From: JAKFWI01 sp035549875
GTDB lineage: Bacteria > Pseudomonadota > Alphaproteobacteria > Caulobacterales > Aquidulcibacteraceae
Assembly (NCBI GenBank): GCA_035549875.1
Contig: DASZPV010000066.1
Coordinates: forward strand, 1 to 64,000
Direction: 5' to 3'
DNA: 64,000 nucleotides
Below the pieces are notes generated by a model. It had not been told where the DNA came from. It made no database searches and worked only from the letters and a program-made list of their open reading frames with translations. Shown here piece after piece: positions 49,725 through 58,038 of the stretch (position 1 is the first letter of the stretch; each line of letters opens with the position of its first letter). Both the position numbers and the translations under genes were made by a program.

Positions 49725-52694
49725 ATGACCAGCGCGACGCCTTGGAGCGTCAAAGGAATCGATCCGCGTGCGCGCGAGGCGGCCCGGGAGGCCGCGCGGC
49801 GGCGCGGGCTGACGATTGGAGAGTGGCTCAACCAAGCTATTCTGGCCAACGAGGCTGCGCTTGCCGCTGTCCGAACCGATGGCGCTCACCCAAACGAGTC
49901 GAGGGGCGAGGACGCCCTCGCCCAGGCGTTGGCTGAATTGTCGCAGCGGGTCGATGCCAACGACCGTCGCGCGGCCTTGGCCATCGGCACGATGGATAGG
50001 TCGCTTGCGAAGATCGGCCAGAGACTCGAGGCGGCTGGCGCCGGCAGCGCGGCGAACGAAAGCGTGGACGGCTTGCTGGCTGAACTGCGCGAGGCCCAGG
50101 CAGCCTTGCTTCACCGCATGCGCCGCTTGGAAGACGAGGAACTGGCGCCGCTGAAGTCCGAGCGCGAAAGCGCGCGCGATCTGGTCGCCTGTATCGATGA
50201 GAATGTAACTCAACTCGCCACGCGCGTGAGCGGCGCCGAAGCAAAAACCGGCGAAGCGCTGCGTTTGCTACAGGCTTCGCTGGTTTCCCTCGACGAAAAG
50301 GTCGCGCAGGCGAGACCACAGATTGATCAACAGGAGCTTGACGCCCGCTTCGCCGCGATCGCCGAAAATCTCAGCCATGAGGTCGATAGCGCGAGGGCGG
50401 CGCTGGCTGGCCAACTCGCGGACGTGCTTGGCGAATTGCGGCCGGAGGAAATGCGCGCCGCTCTCGGCGATCTGTCCAAACGGATCGCCGCGGCGGAGCG
50501 CCGCCACGCTCAGACGATCGAAGCGGTGTCGATCGAAATCAAGCGGCTCAATGAATCGATGGAACGCCGCCTGCGCGCCGTTGAGGCGCGTAATGACGAC
50601 AGTGCAGCGGCGCGCGACCAAGCGCGTGAACTGGCCGAGACGGTTGAGAGTCGCTTCGCCCAAATGGCGTCGCGCGAAATCGCTTTCGCGGACCATATCA
50701 GCGAAGAGATCGGCCGCGTGGCGGAACGGCTAGAATCGCGCGTCGCGCTATCCGAGCAGCGCGGGGCCGACGCGATCGGCCATATCGGCGAACAGATCGC
50801 CGTGGTTGCCGAGCGCCTGCAGGAACGCCAGGACCGGCTTGCAGCCGACGTCTCCGATCGCCTGCTCGATAGCGAACAGCGGCAATCAGCTCATCTGAAC
50901 GACGCGTTGCAAAACCTGTCAGGCGTGCTTGAAGAGATCGAAGCGCGCGCGGGGGCGCATCACAGTCCCGTTCACAACGCAATGTCCGCCTTCGCTGAAA
51001 GGCTGCAGGCGATCGAGGCGCGGATCGCGACGCCAGCCGCCGCGCCGCCTCCCCCCTCGATGGCTGCGCCAACAGCCGCGCCAGGCCAGCAGACAGATCA
51101 AGTATTGGAGGAGTCGCTCGCGACGACTGCGCCAGGGTTCGACGATGAAGCGCTCGCGCACCACCACGAGGCGCTGCGAGAGGTGGCCGCTCATCTTGCC
51201 CGAAAATCGGAGGCTGTGGCCGAAACGATTGTGCCGGAAACGATCTTCGTCGAAGATATTGAAGCCCGGTTTGGCAGCGAGCATGCCGATCCGCTCGGCT
51301 TCTACCGGGAAGATGGCGATGCCGGTCGATATCGCCTGGCCGACGATCCGTTCGCGGACATGACCCGCGAACAGTTTGCGGAGAAAGACGAAGACTTGTT
51401 TTGGGCGACCGGCCGGGAAGAGCTTGAACTCGAGCTTGTCGCAGGCGGCGCCACGACGCCTGCTGACGATTCTGGCGACCAAGACATGGAGGGCTTCGAC
51501 CCGAGCGCCCTATCGCTTTCTTACGCCGACGACGGCTATCTGGCGCAAACTGAGACGGCCGACCTGGAAGACGAGGTGTTCGACCGCGGTCTGGACCTGA
51601 GCATCGATCCCCCCCCCAGGCATGATTACCTGTCTCACGCCCGCCGCGCCGCGCAGGCGAACGCAGACACGGTTACCTTCGAGCCAACCCGCGCGCGGCC
51701 GCAAAAGAGTGGGCTGCGCGGGCTTTCCAGTTTGGTCTTGTGGACTGCTGCGGGCGCTGTCGCCGCTGCGCTCGCCGGTGGAGCGTTTTATTATTCCGAA
51801 CATCGGAGCGCAAAGCTTGCTTCGCCCGCGCCTGAACGCGACGCGCTGGCTCTGCCCACCGACGCCGCGCCGGGCTCAATAGCCGAATCCGCAGCCCAAG
51901 CGGAGCCTGAAGCCGCCGCGCCGCCGACCGCCGCATCGGCGCCTGACGCAGCACCCGGCGCGGCGCCAGCGGCGCCAGCGGAGCCGACCGACCAAGGCCC
52001 AACCCGCGCAGCACCGCTCCATCCAACATCGGCGCCGGAGAACGACGCTACGGCGCCGGCGCTGGAAGAAGCCGCGTTGCGCGGCGATCGGTCCGCGCAA
52101 TATCAGCTTGCCTTGCAGCGCTTTGACGATGCCCAACCAATGCAAGCCGTCGCTTTGTTGCGGCGCGCCGCCGAGCAGGGCTATGCCATGGCGCAATATC
52201 GCCTCGCCAAAGCATATGAGCGCGGCGAAGGCGTGCCCGTGAACAAGCAACAGGCACGCCGGTGGACAGAGAAGGCCGCGCTCGCCGGCAACGCCAAAGC
52301 GATGCACGATCTCGGCGTCTACATGGCTTCAGGCCTGGGGCCGGCGCTCGACGAGGCTGCGGCCTTCGCGTGGTTCAAGCGCGCCGCCGAACTCGGCGTG
52401 TCTGACTCCCAGTTCAACGTCGCGCTCATGTATCTTCAAGGGCGTGGCGCAGAGCCGGACACCGAGCAGGCCTATTATTGGTTTCAGGTGGCGGCGTCTG
52501 CCGGCGATCAGGACGCCGCCGCGCGCGCCGCTATGATAGAACGTCAACTGGGCTCCTCGGCAAAACCCATCAGACAGCGCGCACGCGCCTATAGCCCGCG
52601 CCCGCTACTTGCAGAAGCCAATGGCGTCATCGACCAGTCCTGGGCGCCAGGTCAGCAACTGCAGGCCTCCGCCGGCAGCGGGCCGCGTAGCTAG
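49725..52694 (+). CDS. PodJ-like coiled-coil membrane protein with Sel1 repeats
   Basis: A 989-residue protein. The N-terminus WSVKGIDPRAREAAREAARRRGLTIGEWLNQ is the signature of PodJ-like polarity factors of Alphaproteobacteria. A long alanine/glutamate-rich coiled coil (about residues 60-420) and an acidic, low-complexity linker follow. One transmembrane segment (about 666-690) and a periplasmic proline/alanine linker lead to 3-4 Sel1 repeats (about 780-940, for example YQLALQRFDDAQPMQAVALLRRAAEQGYAMAQY). PodJ organises the flagellar/stalked pole. No C-terminal peptidoglycan-binding domain is visible, unlike in Caulobacter PodJ, so the exact role is uncertain. Confidence 0.85.
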   Translation: MTSATPWSVKGIDPRAREAAREAARRRGLTIGEWLNQAILANEAALAAVRTDGAHPNESRGEDALAQALAELSQRVDANDRRAALAIGTMDRSLAKIGQRLEAAGAGSAANESVDGLLAELREAQAALLHRMRRLEDEELAPLKSERESARDLVACIDENVTQLATRVSGAEAKTGEALRLLQASLVSLDEKVAQARPQIDQQELDARFAAIAENLSHEVDSARAALAGQLADVLGELRPEEMRAALGDLSKRIAAAERRHAQTIEAVSIEIKRLNESMERRLRAVEARNDDSAAARDQARELAETVESRFAQMASREIAFADHISEEIGRVAERLESRVALSEQRGADAIGHIGEQIAVVAERLQERQDRLAADVSDRLLDSEQRQSAHLNDALQNLSGVLEEIEARAGAHHSPVHNAMSAFAERLQAIEARIATPAAAPPPPSMAAPTAAPGQQTDQVLEESLATTAPGFDDEALAHHHEALREVAAHLARKSEAVAETIVPETIFVEDIEARFGSEHADPLGFYREDGDAGRYRLADDPFADMTREQFAEKDEDLFWATGREELELELVAGGATTPADDSGDQDMEGFDPSALSLSYADDGYLAQTETADLEDEVFDRGLDLSIDPPPRHDYLSHARRAAQANADTVTFEPTRARPQKSGLRGLSSLVLWTAAGAVAAALAGGAFYYSEHRSAKLASPAPERDALALPTDAAPGSIAESAAQAEPEAAAPPTAASAPDAAPGAAPAAPAEPTDQGPTRAAPLHPTSAPENDATAPALEEAALRGDRSAQYQLALQRFDDAQPMQAVALLRRAAEQGYAMAQYRLAKAYERGEGVPVNKQQARRWTEKAALAGNAKAMHDLGVYMASGLGPALDEAAAFAWFKRAAELGVSDSQFNVALMYLQGRGAEPDTEQAYYWFQVAASAGDQDAAARAAMIERQLGSSAKPIRQRARAYSPRPLLAEANGVIDQSWAPGQQLQASAGSGPRS

Positions 52695-52835
52695 GCCGGT
52701 TTATTCGTTGCTGTGAGGAGGCGCGATGGCGCAAAGCCCCTCACAGAGCGCCACGCCCGCCATAGGAACCCCGCGCTTCATGCGTTCCGCCGAGCCAGGG
52801 GCTGAGCAGACCCCGGCGAGCCGAGCGCTGGCGTT

Positions 52836-53306
52836 TCAGCCGCGGCGCGCGCGCGCCGCCGCCTTCTTCGGGGCGCGGGCGACTTTGCGTTTGGCTTTGA
52901 CCACCGGTCCGGCGCGGCGGCCGTCACCAGTCTCGGCGATCGTTCGCAGAAGCTCGATCACGCGCCGGCGCACACGGCCGCTGTCGATCGCGGCGAACAA
53001 TGCAGCCATCGAAAGGTGCTCGGCCGGACCGGCCGACTCGGCGCTCCTGGCGGGGCGCGCGGCGGCGACGGCGTCCTTGGCGTCGTCGAGAAAATACGAA
53101 ATCGGCCGATCCACCGCCGCAGCGATGGAAACAAGGCGAGAGGCGGCTATCCTGTTAGCGCCTTTTTCGTATTTCTGAACTTGCTGAAAGGTTATTCCAA
53201 GACGTTCGGCGAGAGCCTGTTGAGACAGCCCCGCTTCTGTCCGCGCCAAGCGCAATTTCCGCCCCAACACGTAATCCATAGCCGAAGTTGAACGCGCGTC
53301 AGACAT
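52836..53306 (-). CDS. XRE family helix-turn-helix regulator
   Basis: A 156-residue protein: an XRE/Cro-type HTH at residues 12-65 (LRLARTEAGLSQQALAERLGITFQQVQKYEKG, RIAASRL), a short middle region, and a highly basic alanine/lysine tail (KAKRKVARAPKKAAARARRG). Such tails are common in Caulobacterales XRE proteins. The target is unknown. The start at 53306 has GAGG upstream. The inverted repeats 61-71 and 141-152 bases upstream are candidate operators. Confidence 0.88.
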   Translation of the reverse strand: MSDARSTSAMDYVLGRKLRLARTEAGLSQQALAERLGITFQQVQKYEKGANRIAASRLVSIAAAVDRPISYFLDDAKDAVAAARPARSAESAGPAEHLSMAALFAAIDSGRVRRRVIELLRTIAETGDGRRAGPVVKAKRKVARAPKKAAARARRG

Positions 53307-53683
53307 CTATCCTCATCCATTCTATCATGCGGTCACCGGACCGACATTCAGCCAATTTCATTCCCTTAGGTAACCTACCCCCTTAGCGGGAGATTGTTCG
53401 CGCTTCGCCCCCAATCGCAAACGGTGATGCCACATCCTTATGTCTTGTACCTAGGTACCGTACTTTAGGTCGTAGCGCCTTGCATCATAAAAAGCTATGG
53501 CGAACTCAAATCATGCTCCATAGATGGCGCTTTTTGTCGCGCATTTTGTCAACATTTTCCCGGCGCCTTACAAAGCATCGAGGTTTTTGCAACTCTTGAT
53601 CCGTATGCCGACAATATTGGAGGCCCAAACGCAGCTCAAAAATTTAAGCATCTTTCAACCATGACGCGCTAAATTTCGCCGCC
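53307..53683. other. 377-bp gene-less region with two related palindromes
   Basis: No gene is seen between the XRE regulator (leftward) and the receiver protein (rightward), so both promoters must lie here. TAGGTAACCTA (53367-53377) and the perfect 12-bp palindrome GTACCTAGGTAC (53447-53458) share the TAGGTA/TACCTA core. The stretch 53440-53560 is less GC-rich than the neighbourhood. They are candidate operators for the XRE protein. Confidence 0.5.
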
Positions 53684-54538
53684 ATGGAAGCCGCACCGAC
53701 GCCAGCCATGCTCCACCCGTCGGACATTCGCACCATCGTCGTCAGCGACAACGCCTTCGAGCGGCGCCTGGTGCAGGATCTTTTGATTGCCCTGGGCGTA
53801 AGGGAAATCATCCTCGCGGAGGACATGATCGCCGCGTTTGCGCAGATCAGGTTGCGTCGGCCGCGGATGATCATCGTCGATGCGGAAATGCGCCCCGTCG
53901 GCGGCTTTATGTTCGCGCGGGAGCTGCGCCGTTCCGGACTTGCCGCCGCCCATACGCCCTTGATCCTGTGCGCCTCCGAGTCCTCGCCTGACTTCGCGGA
54001 AGCCGCCCGCGCCGCCGGCGCCCATGAGGTGGTCGCCAAACCGGTCTCCGCCGATTCCATGCGCCGGTGCCTGGAAGACGCGCTGACCCACAAACCGGAC
54101 TTTTCCGCCATCACCCGGCGCTCGCAACGCCGACGCGGCGACCCGCGGCTTGCCCCTGAGGTGGTCGGCCATGCCGCCGTCAACTCTGAACGCGCCTCCC
54201 GCGCCATTCTGCTGGCGGCGATCGATGAAGGGCGCGCCAAAATCGCCGGCTGGGCGGCCAGCGGCGACACGACGTTGATCGAGGACGCCCGCGATGCGCT
54301 TGAGCGCGCTTCAGACACGGCATGGACCGGCGGCGGAGACCTGACGCTCGCGCGCGCGCTCGGCGGCGTCATGCGGTTGATCGAGGCGGCGGCGTCCGGA
54401 AGGGCCGACCCTTACGTCCTCGACGTGAGCCTTGCGGCCGCGCGGGCATTGCTTTTTTCCGACAAGGGCGGGAGCGCGATACGCGAGGCGCTGGCCGAGG
54501 CCGTATCCGAAGTCGCCGAAAGTCGAGCAGGCGGATAA
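53684..54538 (+). CDS. Response-regulator-like protein with single receiver domain
   Basis: A 284-residue protein. Residues 17-130 form a receiver: IRTIVVSDNAFERRLVQDLL, phospho-acceptor Asp66 in MIIVDAEMRP, Ser98 in ILCASES and Lys119 in VVAKPVS. The second acidic residue of the pocket (usually DD) is Ser-Asp here. The C-terminal 150 residues are helical with no known output domain (no HTH, GGDEF or histidine kinase). No strong Shine-Dalgarno is seen, and an ATG 8 codons in is possible. The next gene, 50 bp on, is a similar receiver protein, so they probably act as a pair. Confidence 0.8.
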   Translation: MEAAPTPAMLHPSDIRTIVVSDNAFERRLVQDLLIALGVREIILAEDMIAAFAQIRLRRPRMIIVDAEMRPVGGFMFARELRRSGLAAAHTPLILCASESSPDFAEAARAAGAHEVVAKPVSADSMRRCLEDALTHKPDFSAITRRSQRRRGDPRLAPEVVGHAAVNSERASRAILLAAIDEGRAKIAGWAASGDTTLIEDARDALERASDTAWTGGGDLTLARALGGVMRLIEAAASGRADPYVLDVSLAAARALLFSDKGGSAIREALAEAVSEVAESRAGG

Positions 54539-54588
54539 AGGTTTACTAAGACCTTTGAGTTAACCTGCCCGGCTACAAAGGCGCGGGT

Positions 54589-55455
54589 ATGTTGAATTCA
54601 TCGAAGTTTTCTGCACTTTCCGTTCTGGTTGTGGACCCCAATCCACACCACCGTGCGATTGTGTCTGAAATCCTCCGCGCCGCCGGCGTTACCCGCATCT
54701 TCACCTCTACGGGCAGCGAAGATGCGCTGCAGGAGCTGCGCATGTGGCAGCCACGCGTGATGATCCTGGAATGGGATATCGCGCCGATGCACGGTATCGA
54801 CATGACCAAGGCGATCCGCAAGGGCATCCCCGGCGTCGATCGCACAATCCCGATCGTCATGCTGACCGGGCGCAACACAGTTTCCGACGTTGAGGTGGCG
54901 CGCAAAGCCGGCGTGCACGAATACGCCATCAAGCCGGTTTCCTCGGGCGGTCTGCTTGCGCGCATCGAAGCCTCCGCCATCAAGCCTCGCCGTTTCGTTG
55001 ACAGTCCGGTCTACACCGGCCCCTGCCGGCGCAGGAAAATGATCGAGAACTACATGGGACCGCGCCGGCGCTTGGCCGATCCCGTTGGCGAGGAAACGCA
55101 AAAAGCGATGGCGACATCCTCGGTCGCCCGCATCAACGAACTGACCAAGACCTTCGATCCCGGCGACCGCAACCAAGTGCGCGCGGTGTTTTCCTCCGCC
55201 AAGGACGCAAAAACGGTCGCAGAGGAAATCGGCGATTACCCGCTCGGCCGCTCAGCCGATTCACTGGTGAAATACATTGAGGGCATGGGCGCAACTGACC
55301 GGCTCGATCCGGAAATCGTGCAAACGCATGTCGAAGCGATGAACCAACTCGTCGCCCTGCCGGGCGGACAAGGCGAAGCGCGCGAGCAAGTCGCCAACGG
55401 CCTCGAAGCTGTCGTGCAGAAGAAAATGCGCCTCGCTCGCGACGCAGCAGCCTAA
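54589..55455 (+). CDS. Receiver-domain protein with Glu at the phospho-acceptor site
   Basis: A 288-residue protein similar in layout to its upstream neighbour. The receiver (residues 9-125) reads SVLVVDPNPHHRAIV, then MILEWDIAPMHG where the aspartate that is normally phosphorylated is Glu61. Thr in VMLTGR and Lys in YAIKPVS are kept. The acidic pocket has a single Asp16. Glu61 would prevent normal phosphorylation and may mimic it. The C-terminal part (about residues 170-288) is helical with no recognised domain. It is probably co-transcribed with the upstream gene. Confidence 0.8.
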   Translation: MLNSSKFSALSVLVVDPNPHHRAIVSEILRAAGVTRIFTSTGSEDALQELRMWQPRVMILEWDIAPMHGIDMTKAIRKGIPGVDRTIPIVMLTGRNTVSDVEVARKAGVHEYAIKPVSSGGLLARIEASAIKPRRFVDSPVYTGPCRRRKMIENYMGPRRRLADPVGEETQKAMATSSVARINELTKTFDPGDRNQVRAVFSSAKDAKTVAEEIGDYPLGRSADSLVKYIEGMGATDRLDPEIVQTHVEAMNQLVALPGGQGEAREQVANGLEAVVQKKMRLARDAAA

Positions 55456-55643
55456 GACTCTTAATTATTGCGCTTGCGAACGCTGCGGTCCGCATAGCAC
55501 GGACGTAGCAAGTGACTTCGGCATCGCCCTCTCCAGGCACGATTGTGGCGGGCATCGGCGCGCCACGACGGATGTATTGCACAACGAGGGCCCTAGCGAG
55601 GCTGCGCAGATACGGCAGCATCAATGCGCCTGCCGCCAAAAGA

Positions 55644-55693
55644 TTAGAATAATTCTAATTTGATTGACAGACCAGCTCCGGGCGGCCTAGGTT
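55644..55693 (+). promoter_or_regulatory. katG promoter with upstream ICE (Irr) box
   Basis: ICE box TTAGAATAATTCTAA (55644-55658), 5 bases, -35 TTGACA (55664-55669), an 18-base spacer and TAGGTT (55688-55693, a weak -10) predict a start near 55700 and a 65-base leader. The rest of the 309-bp gap after the receiver gene shows no gene. The box ends 5 bp before the -35, exactly as at rubrerythrin. Confidence 0.7.
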
Positions 55694-55764
55694 CTCCGCT
55701 GTTCGAAAGGCGCCTAAGCGGCATCGCGGGCGAACAGCTTTCGCGGAACACGATCGGAGTTGAC

Positions 55765-57960
55765 ATGGACGACGCAAGCAAATGCCCCGTGTCTGGCGGC
55801 GCGCGTAGACATACGATCGCAGGGGCCCTGTCCAACGCCGCCTGGTGGCCCGAACAGATCAACCTGAAGATTCTCGATCAGAACTCGCCCCTGTCCGATC
55901 CCATGGGCGAGGACTTCAACTATGCGGCGGAGTTCAAGACCCTCGACTTGGACGCTCTGATCAAGGACCTGCACGCCTTGATGACGGACTCGCAGGATTG
56001 GTGGCCGGCGGATTTTGGCCACTATGGCCCGCTGTTCATCCGGATGGCGTGGCACAGCGCCGGCACTTACCGCGTCGGCGACGGCCGCGGCGGCGCAGGC
56101 TCGGGCACGCAACGCTTCGCGCCCCTCAACTCCTGGCCGGACAATGTGAATCTCGACAAGGCGCGCCGCTTGCTCTGGCCGATCAAGCAGAAATACGGCC
56201 GGAAAATCTCCTGGGCCGACCTGATGATTCTCGCCGGCAACGTCGCCCTCGACTCGATGGGCTTCAAGACGTTCGGTTTTGGCGGCGGGCGCGCCGACGT
56301 TTGGGAACCCGAAGAAGACATTTACTGGGGCCCCGAAGGCAAGTGGCTGGCGGACGAGCGCTACAGCGGCGACCGTGACCTCGCAAATCCGCTCGCGGCC
56401 GTTCAGATGGGTCTGATCTACGTCAATCCCGAAGGGCCCAACGGCAACCCCGATCCCCTAGCGGCGGCCAAGGATATTCGCGAGACCTTCGCGCGCATGG
56501 CTATGAACGACGAAGAAACGGTCGCGCTGATTGCAGGCGGTCACACCTTCGGCAAGACCCATGGCGCTGCTGATCCAGGCAAGTATGTCGGCCCCGAGCC
56601 CGAAGCCGCCGGCATAGAAGAGCAAGGCCTCGGCTGGAAGAATACTTTCGGCGCCGGCAATGGCGACGATACGATCGGCAGCGGGCTCGAAGTCATCTGG
56701 ACCACGACGCCAACGAAGTGGAGCAACAATTTCTTTTGGAACCTGTTCGGCTACGAGTGGGAACTGACCAAGAGCCCGGCCGGCGCCCATCAGTGGACGC
56801 CGAAGCATGGCGCAGGCGCCGGTTCAGTGCCCGATGCGCACGATAAGTCAAAGCGTCACGCGCCATCCATGCTGACCACCGACCTCGCCTTGCGGTTCGA
56901 CCCTGCTTACGAAAAAATAGCGCGGCGCTTCCACGAGAATCCGGATCAGTTCGCAGACGCGTTTGCGCGGGCGTGGTTCAAGCTCACGCACCGCGACATG
57001 GGCCCGCTCACCCGCTACCTCGGCCCGCTTGTGCCAAAGGAAATCCTGATTTGGCAGGATCCGGTCCCCGCGGTCGATCATCCGCTGGTCGATGAGAAGG
57101 ACATCGAGACCCTCAAGGCCAAGACCCTTGCGTCAGGCCTCTCCATATCTCAACTGGCCTCTACGGCCTGGGCGTCGGCGTCAACATTCCGCGGCTCCGA
57201 CAAACGCGGCGGCGCCAATGGCGCGCGCATTCGCCTGGCGCCGCAGAAGGATTGGGGCGTCAACCAGCCGGCGGAACTGTCGAAGGTCTTGCAGACGCTC
57301 GAAGCAATCCAGAAGGCGTTTAACGGCGCGCAGGCCGGCGGGAAGAAAATCTCGCTCGCCGACCTGATCGTTCTGGGCGGCTGCGCCGCGATCGAGAAAG
57401 CCGCCAAGAGCGCCGGACACGACGTGAAGGTTCCCTTCACGCCGGGGCGCACGGATGCATCGCAAGAGCAGACCGACGTGCATTCGTTCGCCGTGCTGGA
57501 GCCGACCGCGGACGGATTCCGCAACTACCTCCGTAAGGGCGTCCAGGATTCGCCCGTGGAGCTGCTTGTGGATCGGGCGAACCTACTGACGCTGACCGCG
57601 CCGGAGATGACGGTGCTCATCGGCGGCCTGCGCGTGCTGAACGTCAATGTCGGCAAGGCGCCGCACGGCGTGTTCACCAAGCGGCCGGAGACGCTGACCA
57701 ACGACTTTTTCGTGAACCTGCTCGACATGGGCACGAAGTGGCAAAAATCGGCCGCCGAAAATGTGCTGGAAGGACGCGATCGGGCGACAGGCGAGATCAA
57801 GTGGACGGGAACAGTCGTAGATCTCGTTTTTGGTTCAAATTCCCAGCTACGGGCGCTCGCGGAAGTCTATGCGTGCAGCGACGCGCAGCAGAAATTCGTG
57901 CGCGACTTCGTGGCGGCGTGGACCAAGGTGATGAACCTAGATCGCTTCGACCTTGCGTGA
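55765..57960 (+). CDS. katG: Catalase-peroxidase KatG
   Basis: A 731-residue bifunctional heme enzyme that removes H2O2. The distal site RMAWH gives Arg93, Trp96 and His97. The Tyr of the Met-Tyr-Trp adduct is Tyr219 in MGLIYVNPEG, and the proximal heme ligand is His260 in GGHTFGKTH. The second, non-catalytic domain is complete. The start at 55765 (MDDASKCPVSGG) is the family start and has CGGAG upstream; the open frame extends 35 codons into the promoter. An Irr box precedes the promoter and no oxyR gene is adjacent. Its leader could also be a target of a stress sRNA (inference). Confidence 0.97.
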   Translation: MDDASKCPVSGGARRHTIAGALSNAAWWPEQINLKILDQNSPLSDPMGEDFNYAAEFKTLDLDALIKDLHALMTDSQDWWPADFGHYGPLFIRMAWHSAGTYRVGDGRGGAGSGTQRFAPLNSWPDNVNLDKARRLLWPIKQKYGRKISWADLMILAGNVALDSMGFKTFGFGGGRADVWEPEEDIYWGPEGKWLADERYSGDRDLANPLAAVQMGLIYVNPEGPNGNPDPLAAAKDIRETFARMAMNDEETVALIAGGHTFGKTHGAADPGKYVGPEPEAAGIEEQGLGWKNTFGAGNGDDTIGSGLEVIWTTTPTKWSNNFFWNLFGYEWELTKSPAGAHQWTPKHGAGAGSVPDAHDKSKRHAPSMLTTDLALRFDPAYEKIARRFHENPDQFADAFARAWFKLTHRDMGPLTRYLGPLVPKEILIWQDPVPAVDHPLVDEKDIETLKAKTLASGLSISQLASTAWASASTFRGSDKRGGANGARIRLAPQKDWGVNQPAELSKVLQTLEAIQKAFNGAQAGGKKISLADLIVLGGCAAIEKAAKSAGHDVKVPFTPGRTDASQEQTDVHSFAVLEPTADGFRNYLRKGVQDSPVELLVDRANLLTLTAPEMTVLIGGLRVLNVNVGKAPHGVFTKRPETLTNDFFVNLLDMGTKWQKSAAENVLEGRDRATGEIKWTGTVVDLVFGSNSQLRALAEVYACSDAQQKFVRDFVAAWTKVMNLDRFDLA

Positions 57961-57980
57961 TCTGACCGCGCACAAAAATC

Positions 57981-58013
57981 GGGCGGCGTTTAAATTGGAT
58001 TGAAACGCCGCCC
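57981..58013. terminator. bidirectional terminator between katG and the dehydrogenase gene
   Basis: GGGCGGCGTTT (57981-57991) and AAACGCCGCCC (58003-58013) form a perfect 11-bp stem with an 11-base loop, between two convergent genes. On the minus strand it is followed by GATTTTTG, a good U-tract; on + the tail is weak. Confidence 0.85.
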
Positions 58014-58038
58014 TTACCGATGCGGAATACTGTCTGGA

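Noticed and set aside
52726..53178. ORF on + with a perfect GAGGAGG ribosome site, antisense to the XRE regulator gene
   Set aside because: The peptide is low-complexity, mirrors the codon pattern of the XRE gene on the other strand and lacks any family feature. The AGGAGG lies within a hairpin (52711-52746) that more likely ends the PodJ-like transcript.
55660..55764. Longer katG product starting at 55660
   Set aside because: The 35 extra codons cover the predicted -35, -10 and leader, and homologues start at the ATG at 55765.
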